A stretch of DNA of 26,357 nucleotides, taken from assembly GCA_000402835.1 (NCBI GenBank), contig AQRZ01000040.1, positions 1 through 26,357 on the forward strand, read 5' to 3'. This DNA is from Synergistetes bacterium JGI 0000079-D21. Its GTDB lineage: Bacteria; Synergistota; Synergistia; Synergistales; 79-D21. Both the position numbers and the translations under genes were made by a program. This document shows, one piece after another, positions 1 through 8,265 of this stretch (position 1 is its first letter; each line of letters starts with the position of its first letter). The notes under the pieces are model-generated. The model ran no database searches. It was not told the origin of the DNA and saw only the letters and a list, made by a program, of their open reading frames with translations.

Positions 1-1
1 G

Positions 2-103
2 CTGAAGAACGGGAAAGCCGTGGTGGTGGGAACCCCCGACCCGGAAGGACTCCTTCGGGTACTCCAGCCCCTGAAACCCGATCTTTTCAAGGAAAAAGGA
101 TGA
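2..103 (+). CDS. C-terminal end of an unidentified protein (partial)
   Basis: An open frame enters from the left edge and ends at TGA 101-103, giving 33 residues that include KAVVVGTPDPEGLL and a lysine-rich end (LFKEKG). The stop lies 6 bp before the nitroreductase start, so the two are probably co-transcribed. The fragment looks like the end of a small alpha/beta domain, but I do not recognise the family and assign no function. That it is coding is inferred from the tight spacing and the absence of a better alternative. Confidence 0.5.
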   Translation: MKNGKAVVVGTPDPEGLLRVLQPLKPDLFKEKG

Positions 104-109
104 AAACCG

Positions 110-1240
110 ATGAAAAACCAGGGATTGTTCGTCACGCTTTTTCTCGTGCTGGGGGCCCTGCTGGCCTTCGTGTTTTTCCGGGCCGGCCGGACGGAGATCC
201 ACCGCCCCTGGCCCCTCGCACCGGGTGAAGCAGAAAGGCTCGGCCTCTCGGAACCGGTTGCCGCCTCGCTTGCCCTGGCCAGCCTGGCGCCCAGCTCCCA
301 CAACACGCAGCCCTGGAAAGTCCGGGTCCTGTCCGAGCGGGAGGTCCTGGTGCTACTGGACGAACAGCGGCTCCTTCCCGCCGTGGATCCCGACCGGAGG
401 GAAGCCCTGGTCTCGATCGGTGCCTTCCTGGAAAACCTCGTCCGCGGGGCGGGGCTCCAGGGGCTGGCGGCGATCGTCGAGGTCACGGTCGAGGACCCGA
501 CGGACACGCAGGTGGCCCGGGTTAGGTTCGAACCGAAAGCGGAGCCGGGCGATCCGAAAACCCTGGAGGCGATCCTGGCAAGGGACACCTTCCGGGGAAA
601 CCTCCCGCCGACGGAACTGCCGGAAGAAACCGTGAGGGCCCTTGCCGGGACGGCCCCTTCCCGCTGGACCTTCTTCCCCTCGCAAAGCCCGGAAGGAACC
701 TGGATCGGCAAAGCGACCGTCGAGGCCAACAGGGTCCAGGCTTCCCGGGACGACGCCATGGAAGAGCTTGCCCGCTGGATCCGCTTCTCCCCGGCTGCCG
801 CCCGGCAGCACCGGGACGGCCTGACGACTTCCGGCATGGGCCTTCCGGCGCCGGTCCGGGCTTTCATGGCGCTTTTCTTCAGCGAGAAGAGCGTTTCGGG
901 GAAGTCTTTCCGGGAAGCGGGGGTCAAAAGAGCCGCGGAACAGGCGTTAGCCTGCGCCGGGTTCTTTGTCCTCGGAAGCCCGGACGGGAGCCCCCCATCC
1001 GCCGTCCAGGCCGGGCGGGACCTGGAAGCCTTCTGGCTGGAGGCTGCCGCCCGGGGCGTAGCGGTCCATCCCATGAGCCAGTTCCTGGAGGAATCGCCCT
1101 GGAAAGAGGAAGCCGCTTCCCGCCTGAAAATCGCGGGCACGGTCCAGATGATCCTGAGGGTGGGCCTCGCGCCCGCTCCGCACCGGCCGGTGAGCCCGAG
1201 GCGCCCCCTCGAGCGCTTCGTCGAAACCGAAACCCGCTAG
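110..1240 (+). CDS. Membrane-anchored Acg-type nitroreductase-like flavoprotein
   Basis: The 376-residue product has one N-terminal hydrophobic segment (about residues 5-24) with no clear cleavage site, so it is probably anchored with its domain outside the cytoplasm. Residues about 60-72 read LAPSSHNTQPWKV, the flavin-contacting signature of nitroreductase-fold Acg-type proteins. The length fits this double-domain family, which is larger than classical 200-residue nitroreductases. Members are usually predicted FMN-binding oxidoreductases, and their physiological substrates are mostly unknown. A purine-rich AAAAAGGA at 94-101 serves as the ribosome site. The stop codon overlaps the stop of the convergent transporter gene within CTAG. 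The fold is fairly secure; the substrate is not. Confidence 0.75.
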   Translation: MKNQGLFVTLFLVLGALLAFVFFRAGRTEIHRPWPLAPGEAERLGLSEPVAASLALASLAPSSHNTQPWKVRVLSEREVLVLLDEQRLLPAVDPDRREALVSIGAFLENLVRGAGLQGLAAIVEVTVEDPTDTQVARVRFEPKAEPGDPKTLEAILARDTFRGNLPPTELPEETVRALAGTAPSRWTFFPSQSPEGTWIGKATVEANRVQASRDDAMEELARWIRFSPAAARQHRDGLTTSGMGLPAPVRAFMALFFSEKSVSGKSFREAGVKRAAEQALACAGFFVLGSPDGSPPSAVQAGRDLEAFWLEAAARGVAVHPMSQFLEESPWKEEAASRLKIAGTVQMILRVGLAPAPHRPVSPRRPLERFVETETR

Positions 1241-2475
1241 AAAACCGTCAGGAAAAGCCCGTAGATCCCTGCGCAGGCGGCGGTGAGAGGGATCCCGGGG
1301 CGCGCGAATTCCCAGAAAGTGAGGGTTTCCCCTCGTTTTTCGGCATTCTGGATGATGATGACGTTGCTCGCGGCGCCCAGGATGAAAAGGTTTCCCGCCA
1401 GGGTGCTGCCGGCAGCCAGGGCCATGGCGGCCTTCACCCCGACCCCCTGGAGGAGCGGAAGGGAAAGGGCGACGAAGGGAACGTTGGAGACGACCTGGCT
1501 CACCAGGACTCCGGCGGCAAGGATTTCAGATACCGAGTCAAGGCGCGTCCTGGCCTGGCCCGCCAGTCTCTGGAAGGGGGCGCTTTCCCAGGCCGCTGCC
1601 ATGAGGACGAACATCGCTGCAAAGAACGCCAGCGTTGACCAATCCAGGTCCTTTAGGATCGAAACCCGGCGCGGGCTGAACAGGAGAATCGGAAGGCAAC
1701 CCGCCAGCGCGATAGCCGAAAGCGGGAAGTCGACACCGGGCCGGATGAAGAAAAGGGCGACCTTGAGGACGATCAGGGCCATCACCAGCCCCATGGCAAC
1801 CAGGCAAAGCCGGGCGAGGGCAGGATCTTTCACCGGTTCCGGGGAAGGGGCGGAAAGGGGGCGGTCGAAAAGCCCGGGGTGGAAGAACCGGAGGACCAGC
1901 CAGGCCGCCCCGAGGCAGATCACCGTCGGCAGGTTCAGGTACCGGAAAAAGGTCACGAAGGGGTTCCCCTCGGAAGCCAGGGCGATAAGAAGGTTCTGGG
2001 GGTTGCCGATGGGGCTCGCCACGCTCCCGATCGTCACGGCAAAGGCCAGGGCCAAAAGCAGCGGCTTCGGGGGGATCGAGCAGCGCCGGGCCAGGAAGAG
2101 AACCAGGGGAGTCCCGATGATCGCCACCGTGTCGTTCATCAGGAGGGCGGAGAAAAACCCCATGGAAAACAGGAGGATTCCGACCAGCTGCCCCACGTTT
2201 CTCGCCCCTCCGCACAGGACCATCGAAAGGCGCGACATGAGCCCGCTGGCGCAGAGGGCCTCGCCCAGCACGAACATGCCGAACAGGAACAGCATGACGT
2301 CGGCGTTCACGGCCCGAAGGGCCTCCGCAGGTGAAATCTGCCCCGTCAGGAGGACCGCCGCCGCACCGGCGGCCATGACCTGCCAGATCGCAAAGCTGAG
2401 GGGGCCGACCTTCCTGACCGCGACCAGGACCAGCACGGCTCCCAGGATCCAAAGGGATACGACGCCTTGCCCCAC
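1237..2475 (-). CDS. ArsB/CitM/SLC13-type ion transporter, polytopic membrane protein
   Basis: The 412-residue product is almost entirely hydrophobic, with roughly 10-12 membrane segments. It carries the two hairpin-type motifs of the ion transporter superfamily: SPIGNPQNLLIA in the first half and LGAASNVIIIQNAEKRG near the C-terminus. These features place it with ArsB, CitM, NhaD and YbiR-like secondary transporters in the inner membrane. The ion or substrate cannot be read from sequence. I chose GTG 2475 because the open frame further upstream would overlap mnmA and is hydrophilic; GAGGAG lies 12 bp before it, which is a long spacing. The gene lies 64 bp downstream of mnmA on the same strand and may be co-transcribed with it. 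Confidence 0.75.
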   Translation of the reverse strand: MGQGVVSLWILGAVLVLVAVRKVGPLSFAIWQVMAAGAAAVLLTGQISPAEALRAVNADVMLFLFGMFVLGEALCASGLMSRLSMVLCGGARNVGQLVGILLFSMGFFSALLMNDTVAIIGTPLVLFLARRCSIPPKPLLLALAFAVTIGSVASPIGNPQNLLIALASEGNPFVTFFRYLNLPTVICLGAAWLVLRFFHPGLFDRPLSAPSPEPVKDPALARLCLVAMGLVMALIVLKVALFFIRPGVDFPLSAIALAGCLPILLFSPRRVSILKDLDWSTLAFFAAMFVLMAAAWESAPFQRLAGQARTRLDSVSEILAAGVLVSQVVSNVPFVALSLPLLQGVGVKAAMALAAGSTLAGNLFILGAASNVIIIQNAEKRGETLTFWEFARPGIPLTAACAGIYGLFLTVF

Positions 2476-2539
2476 CGATGCACCGATCTCCTCTCGGGAA
2501 TGACCAGGGCGAAATCCTATCGCAATTTCCCGCTTCCGG

Positions 2540-3580
2540 TCAACCGGCCAGGATCGTTCCCCCCGCCACGACACGCTCCGCGGCGTCGTAGAGGACCAGC
2601 TTCTGGCCGGGGGCCGGGGCAAAAACCGGTTCCTCGAAATCGACCGTGAGCCGGACCCCTTCCCAGCGAATCACTCGACACGGAGACGGTTCCCCGTTGG
2701 AACGGATTTTCCCGAAAAAAAGGTCTCCCTTTTCCAAAAAGCGGGGTTGCAGCACGTTGACCCGGCCCGCCGTGACCCGCGTGGCCATCAGGGCTTCCCG
2801 CGAAGCGACGAGGAGGACGTTTCGGTCCCGGTCGATCCGGGCGACGTAAAGGGGTTCTGCGGCAGCCACTCCAAGCCCCTTGCGCTGCCCCACGGTGTAC
2901 CCCGCGAGTCCCCTGTGCTCGCCGAGGACCTTGCCGTCCAGGCCGACGATGGGGCCTTTCTGAAAATCGCTTTCGTCCAGCAGGGCCCGGTAATCTCCCT
3001 GTCCCGCGAAACAGAGGTCCATGCTGTCCGGCTTTTCGCTGACCGCAAGGCCGGCATCGGCCGCCAGCGACCGGACCGTTTTCTTGTCCAGGGACCCGAG
3101 GGGAAGCAGGAGGCGGCCCAGCCTCCGGGGAGAGATGCCGTACAGGAAGTAACTCTGGTCCCTGGCCCGGTCGATCCCGCGGGCCAGGTAGGGCCCTTCC
3201 CCGTCGATCCCCGCCCGGGCATAGTGGCCGGAAGCCATCGCCTCCAGGTGAAGGGTCGCCTCGGCGAGGTCCCAGGCCAGGCCGAACTTGAGGTTGGCAT
3301 TGCAGTCCACGCAGGGGCTGGGAGTTTCACCCCTCCGGTAGCTTTCCCGGAAGGGTCCCAGCACCGCGTCCTCGAACGCCCCGGAAAGGTCCAGGACCGA
3401 ATGGGGAATCCCGAGCCTGTCGCACTGGCGAGCCGCCTCTTCGGCCGGGGCTTCGCCGCAAAGGACGAGGCTCAGCCCCACGACCTCGTGACCCTCCCGC
3501 TTGAGGAGAAGGGCAGCCACCGTGCTGTCGACGCCCCCGCTCACGAGGACTCCGACTCTCTTGCGTTCCGGATGCGGCAT
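2540..3580 (-). CDS. mnmA: tRNA-specific 2-thiouridylase MnmA
   Basis: MnmA transfers sulfur to C2 of uridine 34 in the Lys, Glu and Gln tRNAs in the cytoplasm, through an adenylated intermediate. The 346-residue product has the N-terminal PP-loop SGGVDST (residues 14-20) for ATP. Both family cysteines are present: Cys90 in PSPCVDCN and Cys190 in DSMDLCFAG. SGHYAR and DQSYFLYG are further family motifs. The start at ATG 3580 is preceded by GGAGG at 6 bp; an open extension of 40 codons upstream has no such support and runs across the intergenic promoter region. The length is slightly shorter than typical (about 360). The assignment is secure. Confidence 0.95.
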   Translation of the reverse strand: MPHPERKRVGVLVSGGVDSTVAALLLKREGHEVVGLSLVLCGEAPAEEAARQCDRLGIPHSVLDLSGAFEDAVLGPFRESYRRGETPSPCVDCNANLKFGLAWDLAEATLHLEAMASGHYARAGIDGEGPYLARGIDRARDQSYFLYGISPRRLGRLLLPLGSLDKKTVRSLAADAGLAVSEKPDSMDLCFAGQGDYRALLDESDFQKGPIVGLDGKVLGEHRGLAGYTVGQRKGLGVAAAEPLYVARIDRDRNVLLVASREALMATRVTAGRVNVLQPRFLEKGDLFFGKIRSNGEPSPCRVIRWEGVRLTVDFEEPVFAPAPGQKLVLYDAAERVVAGGTILAG

Positions 3581-3610
3581 GAGAAACCTCCAGGAAAATT
3601 CCCGCACCGG

Positions 3611-3669
3611 TTTTTCGCCGGGGCGGGCTCTTTTCTGTACAATATACACGATTCTCGGAAGAGGCTTTC
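3611..3669. promoter_or_regulatory. Divergent promoter region between mnmA and rarD
   Basis: This short AT-rich patch lies in an otherwise GC-rich gap. Toward rarD, TACAAT at 3638-3643 is a good -10, with a poor -35 (TTCGCC, 3614-3619). Toward mnmA, TATATT (reverse complement of 3641-3646) is a possible -10 without a convincing -35. The -10 hexamers are clear; the assignment of promoters is inference. Confidence 0.35.
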
Positions 3670-3690
3670 CGAACGAAGGGGACGATCCAA

Positions 3691-4593
3691 GTGGAAACAA
3701 GCCTTGCAGAGCGCAGGAAAGGGCTTTTTTCGATGCTGGCGGCCTATGCGGCCTGGGGAATCCTCCCCGTCTACTGGAAGGCCCTGGACGGCGTCCCCGC
3801 GCTGACGATCCTCTGCCACCGCATCGCCTGGTCCATGCTGTTCGTCGGCCTCCTGCTGGCGGCGACCCGCCGGGTCGAGAGCCTCAAGCGCGTGCTGGCA
3901 GACCGCCGCGTCCGTCTCCTGCTCTGCGGAAGCAGCCTGATGATCGGCATCAACTGGCTGGTCTACATCTGGGCGGTGAACGAGGGGAAGATCCTGGAAA
4001 CCGCCCTCGGATACTACATCAATCCCCTGGTGAACGTCTTTTTCGGCGTGGCCTTCCTGAAGGACCGGCTGCGCCCGGTCCAGTGGGCCGCCATCGCCCT
4101 GGCCGCCGCCGGTGTCTCCTTCCAGGTCGCCCTCCTGGGACACCTCCCGGCGGTGGCGCTGGGACTGGCCCTGTCGTTCTCCCTCTACGGCCTGATCCGC
4201 AAGCTCGCCCCCGTGGACGCCCTGACGGGGCTCTTCGTGGAAACCCTGGTGCTGGTCCTCCCGGCCCTCGCCTGGCTGATCCTCGGCCCCTCGTCGGGGT
4301 TTGCAGCCGGCAACCCCGCCCGGGCGGGACTGCTGGCAGGAACCGGGCTGGTGACATCGGTCCCCCTCATCTGGTTCGCCTACGGGGCCAGGCGGCTGAG
4401 CCTGGTGACCGTCGGCCTCCTCCAGTACCTTTCCCCCACCATCGGGTTCGCCATCGGCATGTTCCTCTACGGCGAAAAGCTTTCGAAGGTGGAGTGGGTC
4501 ACCTTCGCCTGCGTCTGGGCCGCCCTGGCCCTTTACTCGGCCTCCTCGCTGCTTGCCTCCCGCGAAACCGGCCGCGCGGGAGGGGTATCATAA
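3691..4593 (+). CDS. rarD: RarD-type EamA/DMT family permease
   Basis: The 300-residue product has about ten hydrophobic segments, the two-times-five arrangement of the drug/metabolite transporter superfamily. Characteristic RarD features are the early AAYAAWGILPVYWKAL and the motifs NWLVYIWAVNEGKILETALG and YYINPLVNVFFGV. RarD-type permeases sit in the inner membrane; E. coli RarD is linked to chloramphenicol sensitivity, but natural substrates are uncertain. The start is GTG 3691 with AAGGGG at 3676-3681. The downstream ThiF-like gene begins 40 bp after the stop in the same direction. The family call is strong. Confidence 0.88.
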   Translation: METSLAERRKGLFSMLAAYAAWGILPVYWKALDGVPALTILCHRIAWSMLFVGLLLAATRRVESLKRVLADRRVRLLLCGSSLMIGINWLVYIWAVNEGKILETALGYYINPLVNVFFGVAFLKDRLRPVQWAAIALAAAGVSFQVALLGHLPAVALGLALSFSLYGLIRKLAPVDALTGLFVETLVLVLPALAWLILGPSSGFAAGNPARAGLLAGTGLVTSVPLIWFAYGARRLSLVTVGLLQYLSPTIGFAIGMFLYGEKLSKVEWVTFACVWAALALYSASSLLASRETGRAGGVS

Positions 4594-4633
4594 TGGAAGG
4601 AATGAAACGAAACAACCCCGGGGGGATCCGCCC

Positions 4634-5467
4634 ATGACGGAGGATTGGAAATCCAGGCTCGAAAACGCTGCGGAAGAGCGAGGTTCGTTCCGGGTGGTTC
4701 CCTGGCCCCTGTGCCGCGAACTGGCCGCCTCCTGCGGCCTGCCCCCCCGGGAAGTCGAACGGTGGGCCTGTGAAAACGGGATCGTCCCAAGCCGCTACGA
4801 GAGGAGCATCGGAACCCTGGGCCTCGAAGGCCAGGCCCGCCTCCTGGGGTCCACCGCCGCCGTCGTCGGCTGCGGGGGCCTGGGCGGCCTCGTCGTCGAG
4901 CTTTTGGCCCGGGCCGGGGTGGGCCGGCTGGTCCTCGTGGACGGGGACTCCTTTTCGGACCACAACCTGAACCGGCAGCTCCTGTGCGACGAATCGAACC
5001 TGGGCCGGTCCAAGGCCCGGGCGGCAGCCCTGCGGGTATCCGCCGTCAACGGGGCGGTCGAGACAAAAGTCGCGGAAACCTTCCTGGACCCGCTCAACGC
5101 CGTGGAAATCCTCTCGGGGTGCGACCTGGCGGTGGACGCCCTGGACAGCAACAGCGCCCGGAAGACCCTCCGCCATGCCTGCCGCGAACTTGGAATTCCC
5201 ATGGTCCACGGGGCAATCGCCGGGTTCTGGGGGCAGGTCGGGGTCTTCCTTCCCGAGGACATGACCCCCTGGGACGGGCCCGACGGAAGCCTGCCCGACA
5301 GGGGCATCGAGACGGAAACGGGAAACCCGCCCTTCACTCCGGCGTTCGTGGCCGCACTCGAGGCCGCAGAGGCCATCAAGATCCTCGCGAACGTTTCCAA
5401 ACCGTTACGGCACCGCCTTCTCTGGGCCGACCTGGACCGCGGGGAGTTCCACAAGCTGCGGCTGTGA
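4634..5467 (+). CDS. ThiF/MoeB/HesA-family adenylyltransferase with N-terminal extension
   Basis: The 277-residue product has a helical N-terminal extension of about 70 residues, then an E1-like Rossmann domain. The nucleotide loop VVGCGGLGG lies at residues 77-85, the acidic strand LVDGDSF at 101-107, and the ATP/substrate site NLNRQLL at 111-117. Family members activate the C-terminus of a ubiquitin-like sulfur carrier (ThiS, MoaD) by adenylation. No CxxC pairs of the MoeB zinc site are present and no sulfur-carrier gene is nearby, so the partner is unknown. The start is ATG 4634 behind a G-rich ribosome site. The gene may be co-transcribed with rarD. The family call is strong; the pathway is not determinable here. 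Confidence 0.82.
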   Translation: MTEDWKSRLENAAEERGSFRVVPWPLCRELAASCGLPPREVERWACENGIVPSRYERSIGTLGLEGQARLLGSTAAVVGCGGLGGLVVELLARAGVGRLVLVDGDSFSDHNLNRQLLCDESNLGRSKARAAALRVSAVNGAVETKVAETFLDPLNAVEILSGCDLAVDALDSNSARKTLRHACRELGIPMVHGAIAGFWGQVGVFLPEDMTPWDGPDGSLPDRGIETETGNPPFTPAFVAALEAAEAIKILANVSKPLRHRLLWADLDRGEFHKLRL

Positions 5468-5481
5468 AGGTTCCCGGCGAC

Positions 5482-5537
5482 CCGTAACACTCCTGTAACG
5501 GACGCGTAAAACACCCGTTATCCCCCGCGGATATACT
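5482..5537 (+). promoter_or_regulatory. Pho box (four 11-bp-period repeats) with -10 element before pstS
   Basis: Four direct repeats begin at 5484 (GTAAC), 5495 (GTAAC), 5506 (GTAAA) and 5517 (GTTAT), exactly 11 bp apart, mostly preceded by CC or CT. This matches the geometry of known PhoB boxes (7-bp units with 4-bp spacers, unit CTGTCAT/CTGTAAC). A -10 hexamer TATACT lies at 5532-5537, about 10 bp after the last unit, with no -35 needed, as is usual for PhoB-activated promoters. PhoB is encoded downstream in the same block, which implies autoregulation. Confidence 0.85.
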
Positions 5538-5575
5538 CCGATCGTCCAAACTCATCCTCCAAGGGGGAATCACGT

Positions 5576-6391
5576 GTGAAGAAACTGGGAATTCTGTTCG
5601 TCGCGCTGTTTGCGGGAATCCTTGCGGCCAATGCCGCTTTCGCGGGCAACCTGGTCGTGAACGGGTCCACCACCGTCCTTCCGATCTCCCAGTCCGCTGC
5701 CGAGGCGTTCATGGCCGAGAACAAGGACGTCAAGATCTCGGTCTCCGGCGGGGGCAGCGGCAACGGCATCAAGGCCCTCATCGACGGGACCTGCGACATC
5801 GCCAACTCCTCGCGCTTCATGAAGGACGCCGAGGTCAAGACCGCGGCCGAGAAGGGCTTTCTGCCGGTACCCTTCGCCGTTGCCATCGACGCCATCGTCC
5901 CGATCGTCCACCCCTCCAACCCGGTGACGAACCTGACCACCCAGCAGCTCCAGGAGATCTATACCGGCAAGATCACCAACTGGAAGCAGGTCGGCGGGGA
6001 GGACAAGCCGATCGTCGTGGTCGGCCGGGACACCAGCTCCGGCACGTATGAGGTCTGGGAAGAAAAGATCCTGAAGAAGGAAAAGGTCACCCCGAAGGCC
6101 CAGGTCGTCGCTTCCTCCGGCGCAATGCTCCAGACCGTTTCGAAGAACAAGTACGCCATCGGCTACGACGGGATCGGCTACGCCGACGACAAGTCCGTGA
6201 AGATGCTGACCGTCAACGGCGTCAAGGCCGATGCCAAGACCGCCCGCAGCGGCAAGTACCCCGTCTCCCGCTACCTCTTCGTCTTCACGCGCGGCTGGCC
6301 CACCGGCGACGCCCTTGAATTCGTGAACTTCATGCAGAGCGACGAGGGGCAGAAGATCGTCGCAAAGCAGGGCTTCGTCCCCCTGCGCTAA
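5576..6391 (+). CDS. pstS: Phosphate ABC transporter substrate-binding protein PstS
   Basis: PstS captures inorganic phosphate outside the inner membrane and delivers it to the PstCA channel. The 271-residue product starts with a cleavable signal peptide (MKKLGILFVALFAGIL..., cleavage near residue 23 after AFA). It then shows the family phosphate-site motifs VVNGSTTVLPIS, SVSGGGSGNGIKALIDG and GRDTSSGTYEVWEE. No lipobox cysteine is seen, so it is probably free in the periplasm. The start is GTG 5576 with AAGGGGG 8 bp upstream. It is the first gene of the pst-pho operon, 38 bp after the -10 of a Pho box, and should be strongly induced when phosphate is scarce. Confidence 0.95.
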   Translation: MKKLGILFVALFAGILAANAAFAGNLVVNGSTTVLPISQSAAEAFMAENKDVKISVSGGGSGNGIKALIDGTCDIANSSRFMKDAEVKTAAEKGFLPVPFAVAIDAIVPIVHPSNPVTNLTTQQLQEIYTGKITNWKQVGGEDKPIVVVGRDTSSGTYEVWEEKILKKEKVTPKAQVVASSGAMLQTVSKNKYAIGYDGIGYADDKSVKMLTVNGVKADAKTARSGKYPVSRYLFVFTRGWPTGDALEFVNFMQSDEGQKIVAKQGFVPLR

Positions 6392-6438
6392 CGGTTGGAG
6401 CTGCCGATCGACTGCAAACAGGAAACGGTAAGGACCGG

Positions 6439-6474
6439 CCGGGACCCGCATCCCTTGAGGGCTGCGGGCCCCGG
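6439..6474 (+). terminator. Strong hairpin between pstS and pstC
   Basis: CCGGGACCCGCA at 6439-6450 pairs with TGCGGGCCCCGG at 6463-6474 (12 positions, one A/C mismatch). Inside it, CCC (6452-6454) pairs with GGG (6459-6461) around a TTGA loop. Only TTTC follows, so it is not a classic terminator. Such a structure can act as a leaky terminator or an mRNA 3' stabiliser giving more PstS than PstCAB; that role is inference. Confidence 0.6.
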
Positions 6475-6501
6475 TTTCGGCACGAAAGAGGGGATCCGGC
6501 C

Positions 6502-7383
6502 TTGAAAGAAGCGATGAAAGGGGACATCTTCCCCCGCAGAGTCATCTCCCTCGTGGCGATGACGGGGATCACCATCATGGTCTTCATCCTGTTCTTCCTG
6601 GTGAGGGAAAGCTTTCCCATCCTCCGGGAAACCACTCTCCTGCAACTTCTCACCGGGAAGGAATGGTACCCGACGTACGACCCCCCGGAGTTCGGCATGC
6701 TCCCGCTGATTGCAGGCTCGATTTCGGTTACCCTGCTTTCCGCGATCCTGGCGATCCCCCTGAGCCTGGGGCTGGCGATCTTCCTCTCGGAAGCCTGCCC
6801 GAGGCTGCTCCGGGAGATCTTCAAGCCCGCCCTCGAAATCCTGGGTTTTCTGCCTTCGGTCGTCCTCGGCTTCATCGGAATGATCCTCCTTGCCCCCTGG
6901 CTCCAGGAGAAACTGGACCTCATGACGGGGCTGAACCTGTTCAACGCCTCGGTCTTGATGGGCATCATGATCGTTCCCATTGTCGCCTCGATCGCCGAGG
7001 ACAGCCTCGCCGCCGTGCCCGACGACTTGCGGGACGCCTCCTACGCCATGGGGGCGACCCGCTGGGAAACCACCACGCGCGTCGTCTTTCCCGCCGCCCT
7101 GCCCGGGATCCTGGAGGCATGCCTGCTGGGGATCATGAGGGCAGTCGGAGAAACGATGGTCGTCCTCATGGCCGCTGGGGGCTCGGCCGTGATCCCGAGG
7201 TCCGTCTTTGACGCCGTGCGCCCCCTCACTTCCACCATCGCGGCCGAGATGGGAGAAACGCCGGTGGGATCCGGCCACTACCACGCCCTGTTTTTCGCGG
7301 GCCTGCTGCTTTTCCTGTTCACCTGGGCGATCAACCTGTTCGCCGCCCGCATCGAGGCCAGGGGAAAGAGGTGGAGACAATGA
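6502..7383 (+). CDS. pstC: Phosphate ABC transporter permease PstC
   Basis: PstC is one of two inner-membrane permease subunits of the high-affinity phosphate importer. The 293-residue product has an N-terminal membrane helix (about residues 12-32), a periplasmic loop, and a five-helix permease core. The EAA loop contains [20 protein letters not shown], which contacts PstB. The start is probably TTG 6502, with GAGGGG 7 bp upstream; an in-frame ATG at 6514 lacks a clear ribosome site. It overlaps pstA by 4 bp. A 36-bp stretch of its EAA-loop coding sequence is identical to pstA. Confidence 0.93.
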   Translation: MKEAMKGDIFPRRVISLVAMTGITIMVFILFFLVRESFPILRETTLLQLLTGKEWYPTYDPPEFGMLPLIAGSISVTLLSAILAIPLSLGLAIFLSEACPRLLREIFKPALEILGFLPSVVLGFIGMILLAPWLQEKLDLMTGLNLFNASVLMGIMIVPIVASIAEDSLAAVPDDLRDASYAMGATRWETTTRVVFPAALPGILEACLLGIMRAVGETMVVLMAAGGSAVIPRSVFDAVRPLTSTIAAEMGETPVGSGHYHALFFAGLLLFLFTWAINLFAARIEARGKRWRQ

Positions 7384-8234
7384 GGGGAAGAATCCTGAAG
7401 GACCGGGTGGCGACTGCCCTGCTTTGGGGCTGCATGGCTGCGGTCCTCTCCATCTTGGCCGGAATCCTCCTGTTTTTGATCGTCCGCGGAGCCGGGGCCC
7501 TTTCCTGGGAGTTTCTGACCCAGCCTCCCCGCGATTCCATGACCAAGGGCGGGATCCTGACACCGCTCGTCGGCACGATCCAGCTGGTAGCGGTCGCCAT
7601 GGCCTTCGCCTTCCCGGTCGGCGTGCTCACGGCGGTATACCTGAACGAGTACGCCGGAGAGGACCGGTTCACGAGGCTGCTGCGGCTGGCCATCCGCAGC
7701 CTGGCCGGCGTTCCCAGCGTGGTGTTCGGGCTTTTCGGCCTGAGCTTCTTCGTGATCTTCCTCCGGTTCGGCTCGAGCCTGCTCTCGGCGGGCCTGACCC
7801 TGGGCTGCCTGGCCCTGCCGGTCATCGTGGGAGCCTCCGAGGCCGCGCTCAAGGCCGTTCCCCAGGACTACCGGGACGCCTCCTACGCCATGGGGGCGAC
7901 CCGCTGGCAGACCATCCGGAAAGTCGTCCTTCCTGCCGCCTTCCCGGCCATCCTCACGGGGGGCATCCTGAGCGTGGGGCGCGTGGCGGGGGAGACGGCG
8001 CCGATCATCTTCACCGGGGCCGCCTTCTTCGCGCCGGAAATCGCGAAAAGCCTGTTCAGCCAGGTCATGGCCCTGCCGTACCACGTGCTGATCCTCGCCA
8101 CGGCAGGGACGAACATCGAGGAAACCCGCGGGATCCAGTACGGGACGATCCTCGTGCTTCTCCTGGTGGTCCTCGGGATCACGCTGGCGGGGGTCCTCTG
8201 GCGGGCACGGCTTCGGATGCGGTCTTCCCGCTAG
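7380..8234 (+). CDS. pstA: Phosphate ABC transporter permease PstA
   Basis: PstA is the second membrane subunit and pairs with PstC. The 284-residue product has about six membrane segments. Its motifs include [17 protein letters not shown] near the N-terminus, [11 protein letters not shown], and the EAA loop [21 protein letters not shown] prefer ATG 7380, which overlaps the pstC stop as ATGA and has AGAGGTGGAG just upstream; a GTG three codons earlier (7371) is possible. The spacing implies translational coupling with pstC. pstB begins 31 bp after the stop. Confidence 0.93.
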   Translation: MRGRILKDRVATALLWGCMAAVLSILAGILLFLIVRGAGALSWEFLTQPPRDSMTKGGILTPLVGTIQLVAVAMAFAFPVGVLTAVYLNEYAGEDRFTRLLRLAIRSLAGVPSVVFGLFGLSFFVIFLRFGSSLLSAGLTLGCLALPVIVGASEAALKAVPQDYRDASYAMGATRWQTIRKVVLPAAFPAILTGGILSVGRVAGETAPIIFTGAAFFAPEIAKSLFSQVMALPYHVLILATAGTNIEETRGIQYGTILVLLLVVLGITLAGVLWRARLRMRSSR

Positions 8235-8265
8235 GCACGGAACAAAGAGGAAAGGAGCCATCAAC

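Noticed and set aside
1283..2503. A 406-codon plus-strand open frame opposite the transporter gene
   Set aside because: Arg/Pro/Ser-rich composition without any domain, and the minus-strand frame has clear membrane helices and family motifs.
2476..2622. N-terminal extension of the transporter into mnmA
   Set aside because: The extension is hydrophilic, Arg/Ser-rich and overlaps the end of mnmA; GTG 2475 places the start just before the first membrane segment.
7030..7907. A mobile or CRISPR-type repeat, suggested by the 36-bp identity
   Set aside because: There are only two copies, both coding for the same EAA-loop motif in paralogous permeases.
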